From positions 2,079,001 through 2,143,000 of the forward strand of contig NW_026944385.1 of NCBI RefSeq assembly GCF_033439725.1: a DNA stretch of 64,000 nucleotides, written 5' to 3'. A program made the position numbers and the translations under genes. This document shows, piece after piece, positions 39,989 through 49,496 of this stretch. Under the pieces are notes generated by a model, which ran no database searches, had not been told where the DNA came from, and saw only the letters and a program-made list of their open reading frames with translations. Positions within the stretch are counted from its first letter, which is position 1, and every line of letters starts with the position of its first letter. Origin of the DNA: Neurospora tetraspora (Eukaryota; Ascomycota; Sordariomycetes; Sordariales; Sordariaceae).

Positions 39989-40367
39989 TGTAAGGGTATA
40001 GTATGGGTAAGTCGAAGGCAAAGTTAAAATTCTATTTATAATAGAAATTTTAGATAGGGAAAAGAAAAGAGGAAGAGAATTAAGTATAGGCGTATAGACT
40101 TAAATAAATACTTTAATAGTATAAGCGATAGTAGGACTTATATACGGGTTACTATTAATTAATCCCTTTATTTATATCCTCTTTACTTATATAGTAAACT
40201 TTATACGGGCTAAGATCTACCCTATAGCCGGTCTTGGTATAACCAATTGAAGGACTCATATCCCCTAGACCGTACTATACCTAGAATCCTCTATATATTT
40301 CATTCTAGCACCCTCGTGAACCACCTTCGTGCATAGCACCCAGACCTAGTCCGCCAGCGCCGTCACA
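39989..40367 (-). repeat. 5' LTR (right) of gypsy copy 2
   Basis: 379 bp; plus strand starts TGTAAGGGTATAG and ends CCAGCGCCGTCACA. Its outer third is nearly undecayed, mirroring the left LTR of copy 1. Confidence 0.88.
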
Positions 40368-40372
40368 TTTAT

Positions 40373-42093
40373 AGGCTTTCGATATATTAGACTATTAATA
40401 TTACTAATTATTTATAATACTCCCTTCTATAAAAGAGGGTAAGAGGGTCGAAGGTAAGCCTTTACCCCTTTATACTAGTATATTTAGGAAGTAATATAGA
40501 TTGCCCTACGTATATACGATAAAATTACTAGTTAGCGAGTTAAATATATTAGTTATTAAGGAAGACTATTATCTATTTTTAGTATTTGAATTAAATTAGA
40601 ATAAGCCTCCTTATCTTTCTCCTAATATATCCTATATTAATTTATTTAATAGGATTCGGTAGATAAATATCTACGCCTTAAGTTAGCAGCTAAAGTAGTG
40701 CTTAAAGGCCGCCTGCGTAATAAAAGGGAACCGTTTAGTAAAGACCGTATCTTTATAATACGACCGCTAGCCGAGGGCGCTTTGTAATTATAGTTATAGA
40801 GGGTTACGCAGTCCTAAGCTACCTTATGTTAATAATTAACTAGCCTACGCGGGACGTTGAAGAATGCTATACCTATTAGTACTTCTATTCGTTATTACTA
40901 TTTATAATACGAATTGGGTAATAATATCGAGGCTTTTAATACTATAAATATAATTATATTCTAACGATCCTAGCGGTCTAAGAAGGTGACTAAGAAAGTA
41001 ACTTAGCTAAACGAGCCTACCTTACCTACCTAGTCCCGCTAACGAGAGCCTACCCTAATTGCTAATTATATTATTATCTTTAATTTTAAGGAGGAAGCTA
41101 GTTCTAATTCTAAGTCGGATTTTAGGCTCTCTATCTTATTTAATACTCTATCCCTCCCCTCTTCGAAGTCCTCTTCCCCCTTCTTTGTACAGTAGTCCTC
41201 GTTCTCCGTTAAAGAGTAGCTACCTTTTATAATCCTATACGACGACGCTATTTATTTCGATAGGGTAGAGATTGGATATGGCTTTTAAAAGTCAGATTTA
41301 GAAGAGTATTTTATTCCTTTCTATAAGAGGGAGCCGTATATATAAATGGCTAGGAATAATAAAACCCTAGAGCTATTTATAAATAAGTAATAGTAAGCCT
41401 ACTTCGTTAAGGAGGTATAGGAGTAAAAGGAGGCCGCCGCTTATACCCTCCCCCCTCCTCTATATTGGTTCTTAAGGAATTTATTTCGTAAAATAGAGCC
41501 CTTGTATAGGGTGGCCTTTGAGAGGGATGGGGAGTAGGTAGAATAGCGTAAAGGTCGTTCTAATTACTTTAAATTATAGCTAAAAGTGAAGTAGGAGATC
41601 GGTCTTATTCGTTCTTTAGTATGGCGGCGATAGGGGTAAAAGTAGTGTTAGTATTACGGTTCTTTTACTAATAGGTATTACGAGTGCTCTCGTTATTTAT
41701 TTAATATTAAAACGGTATAGGATTTTAGGAAGGATAAAAGATGCCATCGTTAGGTATATAACGAGGGGTGGGATTAGGATGATTCTGCGTAGTAGTTTTG
41801 GTATGAGGGGGAGGATAATTATGCTGACGACGAGAGTGATTTTAACTTGGTTCTTTTATGGTATGGGAGAAAGGGTGGTAGTAAGAACCCCATCGTGATT
41901 AGTGACGATGAGTAGATATTACTAAGTAAATAAATAAGAGATGGATTTGTAGTTAATACTACGAAAATATTACGGCTCTGGCGGTCTTAGTGCACTTGTC
42001 GATTTTAGCAGGGATGCTAGAAGACATGAGAAAACACGATTTTACTATACAAAACGATAATATTTACATGTTAGCTGGCATATGGGGTAGGGA
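40373..42093 (+). mobile_element. Right part of the MULE, decayed coding remnant and long terminal repeat
   Basis: TA-rich and stop-filled to about 41,970, then recovering to normal composition at the terminal repeat. Plus-strand codon rhythm suggests the C-terminal part of the transposase plus a low-complexity Ser/Pro-rich tail around 41,080-41,220. I cannot name a domain. Confidence 0.45.
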
Positions 42094-42135
42094 GGGTGCG
42101 TGTAGTTTTGGGGGTGAGTGTGGGTAGGTTTTCTC
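42094..42135 (-). repeat. Right terminal inverted repeat of the MULE
   Basis: Reverse complement of 24,845-24,886 with two mismatches, ending GGTTTTCTC. Followed by the duplicated target TTGTAAAA at 42,136-42,143. Confidence 0.85.
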
Positions 42136-42248
42136 TTGTAAAATGCCTGGGAATTTTGACGGAGGGGGGTGTGTGCATTTGGGCGATTGTGGATTTGGCG
42201 AGGTGGATTATTGGGGGGTATTATGGTACGAAGGGGTGTCCTGTTTGA
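42136..42248 (+). pseudogene. TM2-like membrane protein B, 3' part beyond the transposon
   Basis: Directly after the right terminal repeat the target copy TTGTAAAA reads into VKCLGILTEGGVCIWAIVDL, a hydrophobic segment, and ends GGYYGTKGCPV with stop TGA at 42,246-42,248. This is the second helix and the C-terminal GGxYGxxGC signature of the family (compare GGIYGTPGC in A and GGVYGVPGC in C). It completes the 5' piece at 23,993-24,844, although the registers of the two pieces differ by one near 24,760-24,816, so a third small lesion exists or the reading there is not certain. Confidence 0.75.
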
Positions 42249-42817
42249 GGGGGGAGAGGATGGACGGGTGGGTTTGGGGGTGATGGAGCCATAGAGGAGC
42301 TCTCTGATCTGTGGGCGTTAGAGTGGGAGAAGGGAGGGAGTCGAGGGGACAGTGATGAATTCAACAGCGAAGGTCTTGACACAGGAGCGTCGTCTGAGGC
42401 GAAGGTTGAGGCCGTGTGTATCAGGCATCTTGACGGTAATGGCTAGGGGGTATCCATGGGCAGCCACTGATGAACATATCTACCAGTTCGTCATGCACTC
42501 ATCAAGCGAAGACCAAACTTGAACACCATTTTTCACTGATTTCATCCTGCGTACGAGGCCAGCACGCATCGAGCAAGGACCAATTCCGTGAGCAACAAGG
42601 TACGTCCTAGCACGCCTTGAGAAGGTTATGATGGATCATCGAAGAGACAAGACAGCCCACAACCGCGTCTACACATCCCATTGGATTTTACTAGATACAC
42701 AAACCCTTAAATGGGGATGATGGGATCCGCCTCGCTCTTTACCGACCTCTTCACACAGAGTTACTACCTCTATCCAAGAGTACCTCTCGGTTGCCGAAAT
42801 CCAAAACAATCACAAAC
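42249..42817. other. Intergenic between TM2-like genes B and C
   Basis: Normal base composition, no gene recognised; promoter of gene C expected here. Confidence 0.45.
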
Positions 42818-43482
42818 ATGGAAGCACAACCGCTCATCGCCCGCCCGCTTCGCTTTCGTCGTCGGATCGATCTCTGGCGAGTCTGGGACATAACCTACCC
42901 CTTCCTCATCGCCTTCTATGTCACCGCCATCGTTGTTCTTTCCATATCCGGCGTTCGCGCGGCGGCTAAAAGACATGTATCCGACCCAGGTAAGCTTCCT
43001 TGTAGTTAAGTTCCATGTCTGTCCAGCACACACACTCCAATGCCCTCCCGGAAGCGCTGTTCATTGGTCGTTGGGCGGCGTGAGCTAACAACACTAACAA
43101 AGACCACCCCTCTACATCAACCGCTCCCTCCTCCCAAGACATAATTGTCCACCTGCAAGAAGCCTACCAAGCCCTCCAATGCCACACCCAACAACAAACA
43201 GCCACGCTCCTATCCCTGAGCCCTGCCGGCCTCCTCGGTGCAGACCAAGTCTATGCCGGGAACATGATGCTGGGTTTGGGCAAGCTGCTGGTCGGAACCA
43301 CGGCCTTGGTTACCTGGTGTGGGTTCTTGGTCATTGACAAGCGGAAGCATCCCTTGCATGCGGGGAATCTATTGAACTCGGCTGCAGTCCTGACGCTGGT
43401 GTGGCTTGCGTGGGGAGGGCTGGATATGGGGCTTTGGGTTGTTGGTGGGGTTTATGGAGTTCCTGGGTGTTTTGATGCTTGA
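42818..43482 (+). CDS. TM2-like membrane protein C, apparently intact
   Basis: Exons 42,818-42,989 and 43,103-43,482 give 183 residues; the intron (113 bp) has GTAAGC and an acceptor after CTAACAAAG. The ATG at 42,818 is the one in frame just before MEAQPLIARPLRFRRR. Architecture: basic N-terminus, helix 1 (YPFLIAFYVTAIVVLSI), a short hydrophilic linker, the conserved QCHTQQQTATLLSL block, GADQVYAGN, a helix (LLVGTTALVTWCGFLVI), a basic loop (DKRKHP), and a last helix ending in GGVYGVPGC. The two Cys residues that bracket the two-helix domain are conserved in all three members and could form a disulfide. TM2-domain proteins are small membrane proteins of mostly unknown role; resemblance here is in the G-A-D-x-x-Y-A turn and spacing, so the family call is moderate. 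Confidence 0.75.
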
Positions 43483-44109
43483 GGGAGTTGGTGGTTTGGG
43501 TGCACGTTGTGGGTGTGTGATCCTGTTGTCGCCTGTCGGGGAATATTCGAGCTGCTCATAGTTTGGTAGAGGTATGTAGCAAATTCGAAACAGAGAGCGT
43601 TGTGTTCAAAAAGGCCGGAAAAAAACAGAACTTGGAAGCAGGAGAGGAACCCAGAGCATGAAGCTGAGAATAGTTGATGTAAAAATCTTTGTTGGGCTTC
43701 AGGTTTTTGAAGAAGCGAATGGTCGTAAGAATAATCCGAACACATCGATCACGGTCTGTATATCAGACTTTGGGTATACTCATCACGCATCCATGCGTCT
43801 TAAATATACCTTTGAACCCAATTTCTAGGCAGTTCCTGGATGAAAAATTCCTGATGGACCCTGACCGATGTGTTTCCAACTTATTGTAATACCCATCACA
43901 GTTTTGTAGTGGCCTTTCCCAAGTCCCAACTACAACGAGCGGTGTTGGACTGTCCCTGTTCGGTTTATTCTTGCGATCATTCGCACATCTATGCCGTCAT
44001 CATCAGGGGCAAGTAAACAAATCGTCTTGCAACTCGGTGCGGATTTGGTGTGTTGCACCTGGTGTACTTATGCACCTATCACATCCCTGTTGTTCAACAA
44101 TGTTCCAAT
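43483..44109. other. Intergenic, TM2-like gene C to tRNA-Leu
   Basis: No gene recognised on either strand. Confidence 0.5.
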
Positions 44110-44223
44110 GGCTGGATGGCCGAGCGGTCTAAGGCGCTAGACTCAAGAACAATGTTTCTTCTGCACTCAGTGCGGTGTATTCTAGTATCGCAAGATGCGT
44201 GGGTTCGAATCCCACTCCAGTCA
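44110..44223 (+). tRNA. tRNA-Leu (anticodon CAA) with a 32-nt intron
   Basis: Acceptor strands GGCTGGA (44,110) and TCCAGTC (44,216-44,222) pair, with discriminator A at 44,223. The D-arm GCCGAGCGGTCTAAGGC and the T-arm GGGTTCGAATCCC are canonical. Anticodon CAA is at 44,144-44,146; the stem CTAGA pairs with TCTAG at 44,181. An intron at the canonical position after nucleotide 37 spans about 44,148-44,179. The 13-nt variable arm marks a class II tRNA. The layout is the same as that of the intron-bearing tRNA-Leu(CAA) of yeasts. Confidence 0.95.
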
Positions 44224-45329
44224 CTTAATTTTTTGCTTTATTTTTCTCCTTTTTGCCCTTATGTTCGTACTCTCCAGCGACGGGATGCTTCAGCTTTTTC
44301 TTACATGGCCTGCGGGGGCATCATGGTTGAGCGTGTGTTTGGGGCATGAAGGTTGATTTGATGTGAGGAGAATTACGGGATCGCATCACGAATTCCGATG
44401 GGTAGGTATTACCACCGGACTTGTTTGCAACCGAGCAACGGTGTGCAACTTTGAGTGAGCCGAGACGGATGAACTTCATTCAATAGCCCGTCCATTTCAT
44501 TTCAAGTTTCGTGCTAGCTCTATCCTGAGGTTGTTCTCTTTTCGTACCGTTGAGCAGTGAACGCCTGAACGGCGTGTTTAGGGGGGATCGCGGAATTGAA
44601 GTGAGACGGAATGTTAGTTCGGACGATATGACATCTGTTTTTTTACTAACTCGGACAGGCCCCTGAGCCCCTGAGCCACAGGGCAGCGGAAATGGTCTTA
44701 GCTCTAGCACTAACAAATTTTTGGGCAAGCTCACCAGCCGCCCAGCTCCACAGAACATTCTCGTCTGGGTCGATGGAGGTGCGAATGCCCTCTCTTTTCG
44801 CTTCTCACCGGATCTTTTTGCCTATAAACCCCTTACGTCGCAGAAATTTCTGCGAGAACAAAGACTTCCACTTTCGCCAATTCTTCCAACACAAGTTGGG
44901 CCAAAGGCGCGTTCTTCAGCCTTGCTCCAGCTGTTTGAGCCACGTCTTTTGCGTCCAGAAACAAAAAGCGGCTGGACGTTGTTTTACGGCTTGCACTTCC
45001 AACCGGGCCCTGTGCGCGTTCTTTTGTTTCAACACGAAGCACGGTGTTCTAGACACGCTTGTATAGCTTTATGCTATCAGACCGTAGGTATATCATTCTC
45101 GTATGTTCAACCGGATTTGTTTGGGCCTTTCAACGCTTTTATCCCATGCGGTCTGGCTTTCATTCCATCCGAAGAGCGATTTAAGCTCCGAAGATTCTGT
45201 GGATCAACCTCGGCGAGCAGTGTTCATCATTGCCCGGCATCCAAGGGGACTGATCTATGTTAACAAGGTGGCGGAAATGCATGTATCTACATGATACAAC
45301 AATAGTAGCTTTGATCAAGCGGTAGCAGG
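44224..45329. other. Intergenic; no supported gene
   Basis: Overlapping open frames occur on both strands (a plus-strand frame at 44,721-45,263 is the longest) but none shows a domain, hydrophobic pattern or intron that supports it. Treated as non-coding between tRNA-Leu and the 3' end of the J-protein gene. Confidence 0.45.
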
Positions 45330-46319
45330 CTAATTCCCGTCGTGTTTGGGCGCCGGTGGTGGTAACTGAGGCGGAGGTGCCTGTGACGGCAAGTTGCGAT
45401 AGTAACCGGATATGTGGTGCGGATGAGGGGGATAATTGTCCCAGCCGTTTCGCTGCTTCAAAAAGTTGTCCACTCTTGCCTCTCGGCCCAGACCGGCCGT
45501 TTCACCGTACCGTTGTCGCATCTCTTTGTTGATGGCGGCGTGCGTCTGCTCGTGAGCGTCCAGAAGAGCGACGCCGCTCTGTACACCATGTGTAGCGTGT
45601 TGCCAGCTGCCGATAACAACGAAGAAGGAAACGATGACGACGAATGCGCCGTTGGATACGAAGATGGGCTTTTGCTGCTGACCAGTACCTCCCGACTCTT
45701 GCTCATTACGCCATTGTTCCCAATCCTCCCATGTAGCGTTCATGCTCGCATTACCGGGGCGGCGGTGCCAGGCATTGTGATTCGAGGGGACGTCGTCGTA
45801 GCGCAGATCCGGATGGTTGCTCCAACCAAGATCGTAGAGATCGTACATGCGGCGCTTTTGCGTATTGCTTAGAATATCGTTGGCGGCGACGACGAGACGG
45901 TAGCGCTCAAGCTTGGTTGGATGAGGGATGTCGCGAAGCCCCGGGTGGGGGTGCCGGTCCGGGTGGTAAAGCTTCACCAGCTCATGGAATCGCCTCTTGT
46001 TATACGGATCGTTCTTGCTTTGCCCAAATATATCGTAGGGTGTAGGGTTTTTGGACGCGGGCCAATGCAATGCGGGGTGATCTTTCGGCAGCTCAGCGTC
46101 TGCTGCGCCGTGATGAACCGAAGCGAAACGGCGGGTTTGGAAAGCTCCCCGGGCAGTCGGAGCGATCGGACGAAGGTCAAAGAAGACGGGATCGACGGCT
46201 AGAGGACCACATAGCCGACTTGATGAGGTTGTTGCTGCCCGGACTAGCGTGAGCGAGCCATGGGTCGCGAGGGCGGCATTGCCGGGGCAGAGGATGGCGG
46301 CAGATTTCCAAGAAAACAT
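45330..46319 (-). CDS. jid1: Mitochondrial J-domain protein, Jid1-like
   Basis: Single-exon, 329 residues. The N-terminus (about 1-70) is Arg/Ser/Ala-rich with few acids and has ...FQTRRFASVHH near its end, as in a mitochondrial presequence. The J domain spans about residues 93-165: TPYDIFGQ start, helix II, the essential H-P-D at 119-121 inside YHPDRHP, then ANDILSNTQKRRMYD. One transmembrane segment follows near 219-240 (IFVSNGAFVVIVSFFVVIG). The C-terminus is Pro-rich. J proteins stimulate Hsp70 ATPase through HPD; this single-pass form with an N-terminal J domain matches fungal Jid1-type proteins of the mitochondrial membrane. Orientation is opposite to dhh1, so the 1.4 kb between them is a shared divergent promoter region. 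Confidence 0.85.
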   Translation of the reverse strand: MFSWKSAAILCPGNAALATHGSLTLVRAATTSSSRLCGPLAVDPVFFDLRPIAPTARGAFQTRRFASVHHGAADAELPKDHPALHWPASKNPTPYDIFGQSKNDPYNKRRFHELVKLYHPDRHPHPGLRDIPHPTKLERYRLVVAANDILSNTQKRRMYDLYDLGWSNHPDLRYDDVPSNHNAWHRRPGNASMNATWEDWEQWRNEQESGGTGQQQKPIFVSNGAFVVIVSFFVVIGSWQHATHGVQSGVALLDAHEQTHAAINKEMRQRYGETAGLGREARVDNFLKQRNGWDNYPPHPHHISGYYRNLPSQAPPPQLPPPAPKHDGN

Positions 46320-47729
46320 GATGACGGCTTCAAGTAGTCATGTTGCAGTTCACTGAGGCTGATAGAGAACCATGGCTCCGGGCGCGATAATCCAGCGTGC
46401 CGAAAGTCGAGTAGGAGTGGAAGCCGGGAGGAGATGGTCGATGGGGATGGTGTACGGTGTTTGGTGGAGGGTGGGAAATGGATGATGTAAGTAGGTTCAT
46501 GCTGGGAGCTCACCTCAGACATTGCCTGCCTGCGGCACCTTTGAGTGTGGGGCAACTCCCAACTACCTGTAGGTACCGTATGTACACCACCGAGGACGGC
46601 AGTGAAGTGACGGGCATGATGCACACACTCACCGATGTGGCCGATTTGAATCATATTTAACTGTTTTCCCCAGTGTCAGAGTTCAAAACATTTTGTTAAA
46701 CTCTTCATCATTGAAATCCGAGGCTCTCTACGTACCAAAGATGGATGTGGATGTCGCCGATATCCCACCAGTGGATGACGTCGGTACAATGTACCGGGCA
46801 ACCACCAGAACTACACTACCCACAACCTACAGGAAGGCACAGCGCTCATAAACCGAACTGCCCCTGAGTGGAACTGGAAGGCGATGCCGCGGCCGAGTTG
46901 TGGCCTGTGTGAGGAGGACGGGACATGGAAAGGTCGGTCCCGTTCGTGGTGGACACGATGGTGATTGTGCGGTACACAACTGGAAGGCGCAGGGTTCGGC
47001 AGGGAACATCAAGGGAACACGTGATCAGAGACCCTTCTGCACAGTTTTGACGAGACGCTCCGGCTCCTTCGTCCACTCCCAGAGTCCCAGCACTGAATCA
47101 CGACTTCCGCACCGCCTCGCCTCGTCCAAGCTTCGGAAGTTTCCCTCAAACTCTCTGCCTTTCTGCCCCGCTTTCAGACGACCACCACAACAACAAACCA
47201 TCACAACAGAAACACTTTAAGCTGCAAAGCACCATCTCGTCCCACTCTCCCGACGGCATCGCACACGTCTCTTTGATTCGCCCTCCATTTTTCACAGGCC
47301 AATCAAGACCCAGCCGTCGACACCGAATCGGATTCCTCGCAGCCTCTCCCACAAAAGACGTCGCTCGACTTCGAGGCATAGAAAAAAAATCAACGATTGA
47401 GAACGTCCTTGGTGCTCCCACACGAAACGAGCCTCCTCGCGACCTCATCTCCATCTACCACCGTATCACCTTTGCCCCACGACCGCTCGCGATAGGCCTT
47501 TGCCTCGCCTAGTTACGCCTATCTGGCCCTGCTCACCGTCAACACACCGAAATACAAAGGAGAAAGAGGGGATTCCCGCCCACAACTAGTGCTCCTCTCC
47601 CCTTGCCAGCCACCTGCCCATTTCGCTACACATCCCCGGAGACGAAGCCATCGTGCTATACGCTCTCCTTTTTGCAACATCTGAGCCTCCACCACAGGTT
47701 CCACAACCGAACAACGACCATCTGGCAAA
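46320..47729. promoter_or_regulatory. Divergent promoter region between jid1 and dhh1, long dhh1 leader
   Basis: No gene recognised. The 500 bp before the dhh1 ATG are C/A-rich and T/C-rich (for example ACCACCACAACAACAAACC near 47,170) without a clear TATA box, typical of a long fungal 5' leader. Upstream frames on both strands have no recognisable product. Confidence 0.5.
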
Positions 47730-49496
47730 ATGTCCGACCAACTAGCGGATCAGTTGAAAGCTACTAGTCTGAGGTAGGTTGACCGCCTTCCCTTCTGTCC
47801 CAAACCCAGCTGACATGGTTGTGATAGCTCAGGCCCGGAAGACTGGAAAAAGAGTCTTAATCTACCTGCCAGAGACACAAGACAACAGACCGAGGATGTT
47901 ACAAACACGAGGGGTCTGGATTGGGAAGACTTCATACACGACAGGGATCTCTTGATGGGTATCTTCGAGGCTGGCTTCGAGAAACCGTCCCCAATTCAGG
48001 AAGAAGCGATTCCTGTCGCCCTCACCGGCCGAGACATCCTCGCACGCGCAAAGAACGGCACCGGCAAGACTGCCGCTTTCGTCATCCCCGCCCTCTCCAA
48101 GATCAACCCCAAGGTCTCCAAGATCCAATGTCTTATCCTCGTTCCCACCCGTGAGCTTGCCATGCAGACATCCCAAGTCTGCAAGACGCTCGGCAAGCAT
48201 CTCGGCATCAACGTCATGGTGACAACCGGCGGAACTGGTTTGCGGGACGACATTGTGCGTCTGCAGGACCCCGTACACATCGTCGTCGGAACACCAGGCC
48301 GTATCCTCGATTTAGCTGGCAAGCAGGTGGCCGATCTCAGCGAGTGCCCAATGTTCATCATGGACGAGGCTGATAAGCTCCTGTCGCAAGAGTTCACCCC
48401 CGTCATTGAGCAGCTCCTGCAGTTCCACCCCAAGGATCGTCAGGTCATGTTGTTCTCCGCCACCTTCCCTCTTTCGGTCAAGGATTTCTCGGACAAGAAC
48501 ATGACTAGTCCGTATGAGATCAACCTCATGGACGAGCTTACCCTACGCGGTATCACTCAATACTATGCGTTTGTTGAGGAGAAGCAAAAGGTTCACTGCC
48601 TGAACACTCTGTTTTCCAAGCTTCAGATCAACCAGTCCATCATCTTCTGCAACTCTACCAACCGCGTTGAACTTCTCGCCAAGAAGATCACCGAGCTCGG
48701 ATACTCGTGCTTCTACAGTCACGCCAAAATGGCTCAGCAGGCGAGAAATCGTGTCTTCCACGATTTCCGCAACGGTGTCTGCCGTAACTTGGTCTGCTCG
48801 GATCTCCTCACCCGTGGTATTGACATTCAGGCAGTGAACGTCGTCATCAACTTCGATTTCCCCAAGAACGCCGAGACGTACCTTCACCGCATTGGTCGCT
48901 CTGGTCGTTATGGTCACCTTGGTCTTGCTATTAACCTGATCAACTGGGATGACAGGTTCAACCTTTATAACATTGAGCGTGACCTTGGTACTGAGATCCA
49001 GCCCATTCCTCAGACCATTGACAAGAGCCTCTATGTGTACGAGAACCCCGAGTCTATCCCCCGGCCCATCTCGACCTTCAAGCCTGTTACCCAACAGCCG
49101 CATCAGCAACAGCAACTGCAGCAGTCGCAACGGCCTCAACAGACCCAACAGCAACAGCATTTTCCAACACAGACACAGTTGTCGAACCAGCTCCCGCCTC
49201 AACAAGGCAACCAACAACTTGGCTTCAATCCCCAAGCTCAACAGCCTCATAGACCTAGCCCCCAGGCCCAGGGTGATTGGCAAGGGCAAAACGGTCACCA
49301 AAATGGCGCAGGTCCTTCCAACAACCAACCCAGACCCACCAACTACCAGAACAACCGCGGGCAGCCCGGTGGCCGCGGAGGTCGTGGACGTGGTTTCCAG
49401 GGCCAGGGAGGCCGTCAGAACCAGAACTACGGTGGTCAGCGCGGTCCTCGTACCCAAGGTCAGGGTCAGCCTCAGGGTCCACCGCCTGCCCAGTAG
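47730..49496 (+). CDS. dhh1: DEAD-box RNA helicase Dhh1 (DDX6 family), mRNA decapping activator
   Basis: Exons 47,730-47,773 and 47,828-49,496 (54-bp intron, GTAGGT, branch GCTGAC, acceptor GATAG) give 570 residues, beginning [15 protein letters not shown]. All helicase motifs are present: Q motif [16 protein letters not shown], motif I AKNGTGKT (residues 89-96), PTRELA, TPGR, DEAD (194-197), SAT, the ARN..DFR region, SDLLTRGID and HRIGRSGR. The [14 protein letters not shown] end is characteristic of the Dhh1/DDX6/Me31B subfamily. It acts in P-bodies, promoting decapping and translational repression with Pat1, Edc3 and the CCR4-NOT complex. From about residue 436 a Gln/Pro/Asn-rich tail leads to an RGG-type C-terminus ([15 protein letters not shown]), longer than the yeast tail and likely disordered. 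Identification is very secure. Confidence 0.97.

Larger units (their letters stand above)
34461..40367 (-). mobile_element. Ty3/gypsy chromovirus copy 2, inverted, with an RNase H-integrase deletion
   Basis: 5,907 bp in minus orientation, same family as copy 1, flanked by TTTAT at 34,456-34,460 and 40,368-40,372. LTRs are 379 bp. On the minus strand: gag (zinc-knuckle remnant near 37,990-38,060), reverse transcriptase with Y-I-N-D from YIDD at 35,938-35,949, and the start of RNase H. The sequence then jumps near 35,340-35,400 from the CGCCGAATA block, matching copy 1 at about 30,700, to the segment matching copy 1 at about 32,265. About 1.55 kb is missing, which equals the length difference between the copies. 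The integrase core is gone; the chromodomain end is kept near 35,040-35,260. RIP-decayed. Confidence 0.88.
24845..42135 (+). mobile_element. Mutator-like DNA transposon (MULE) inserted in TM2-like gene B, swollen by two nested gypsy elements
   Basis: Ends are inverted repeats: 24,845-24,886 against 42,094-42,135 match at 40 of 42 positions, beginning GAGAAAACCTACC. Weaker similarity continues inward for roughly another 70-100 bp (blocks such as GTAAAAT). The 8-bp direct repeat TTGTAAAA lies immediately outside both ends (24,837-24,844 and 42,136-42,143). A decayed FAR1/MULE-type transposase lies between the two gypsy copies. Subtracting both gypsy elements with one copy of each target repeat leaves about 3.9 kb, a normal size for a MULE. 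The interior is RIP-decayed; the outermost ~100 bp are not. Duplications of 8-9 bp and long inverted repeats starting with G fit this superfamily; hAT is the main alternative on the 8-bp repeat but fits the ends and transposase poorly. Confidence 0.8.

Noticed and set aside
24843-42137. Inverted repeat at both island edges read as a staggered-break inversion or as part of the TM2-like coding sequence
   Set aside because: The repeat can be translated on either side (VLGVSVGRFSL), which first suggested coding. The exact flanking TTGTAAAA copies and the MULE transposase inside make it a transposon terminus.
44721-45263. 180-codon plus-strand open frame near tRNA-Leu
   Set aside because: No recognisable domain, overlapping alternatives in other frames, no splice or start context support.
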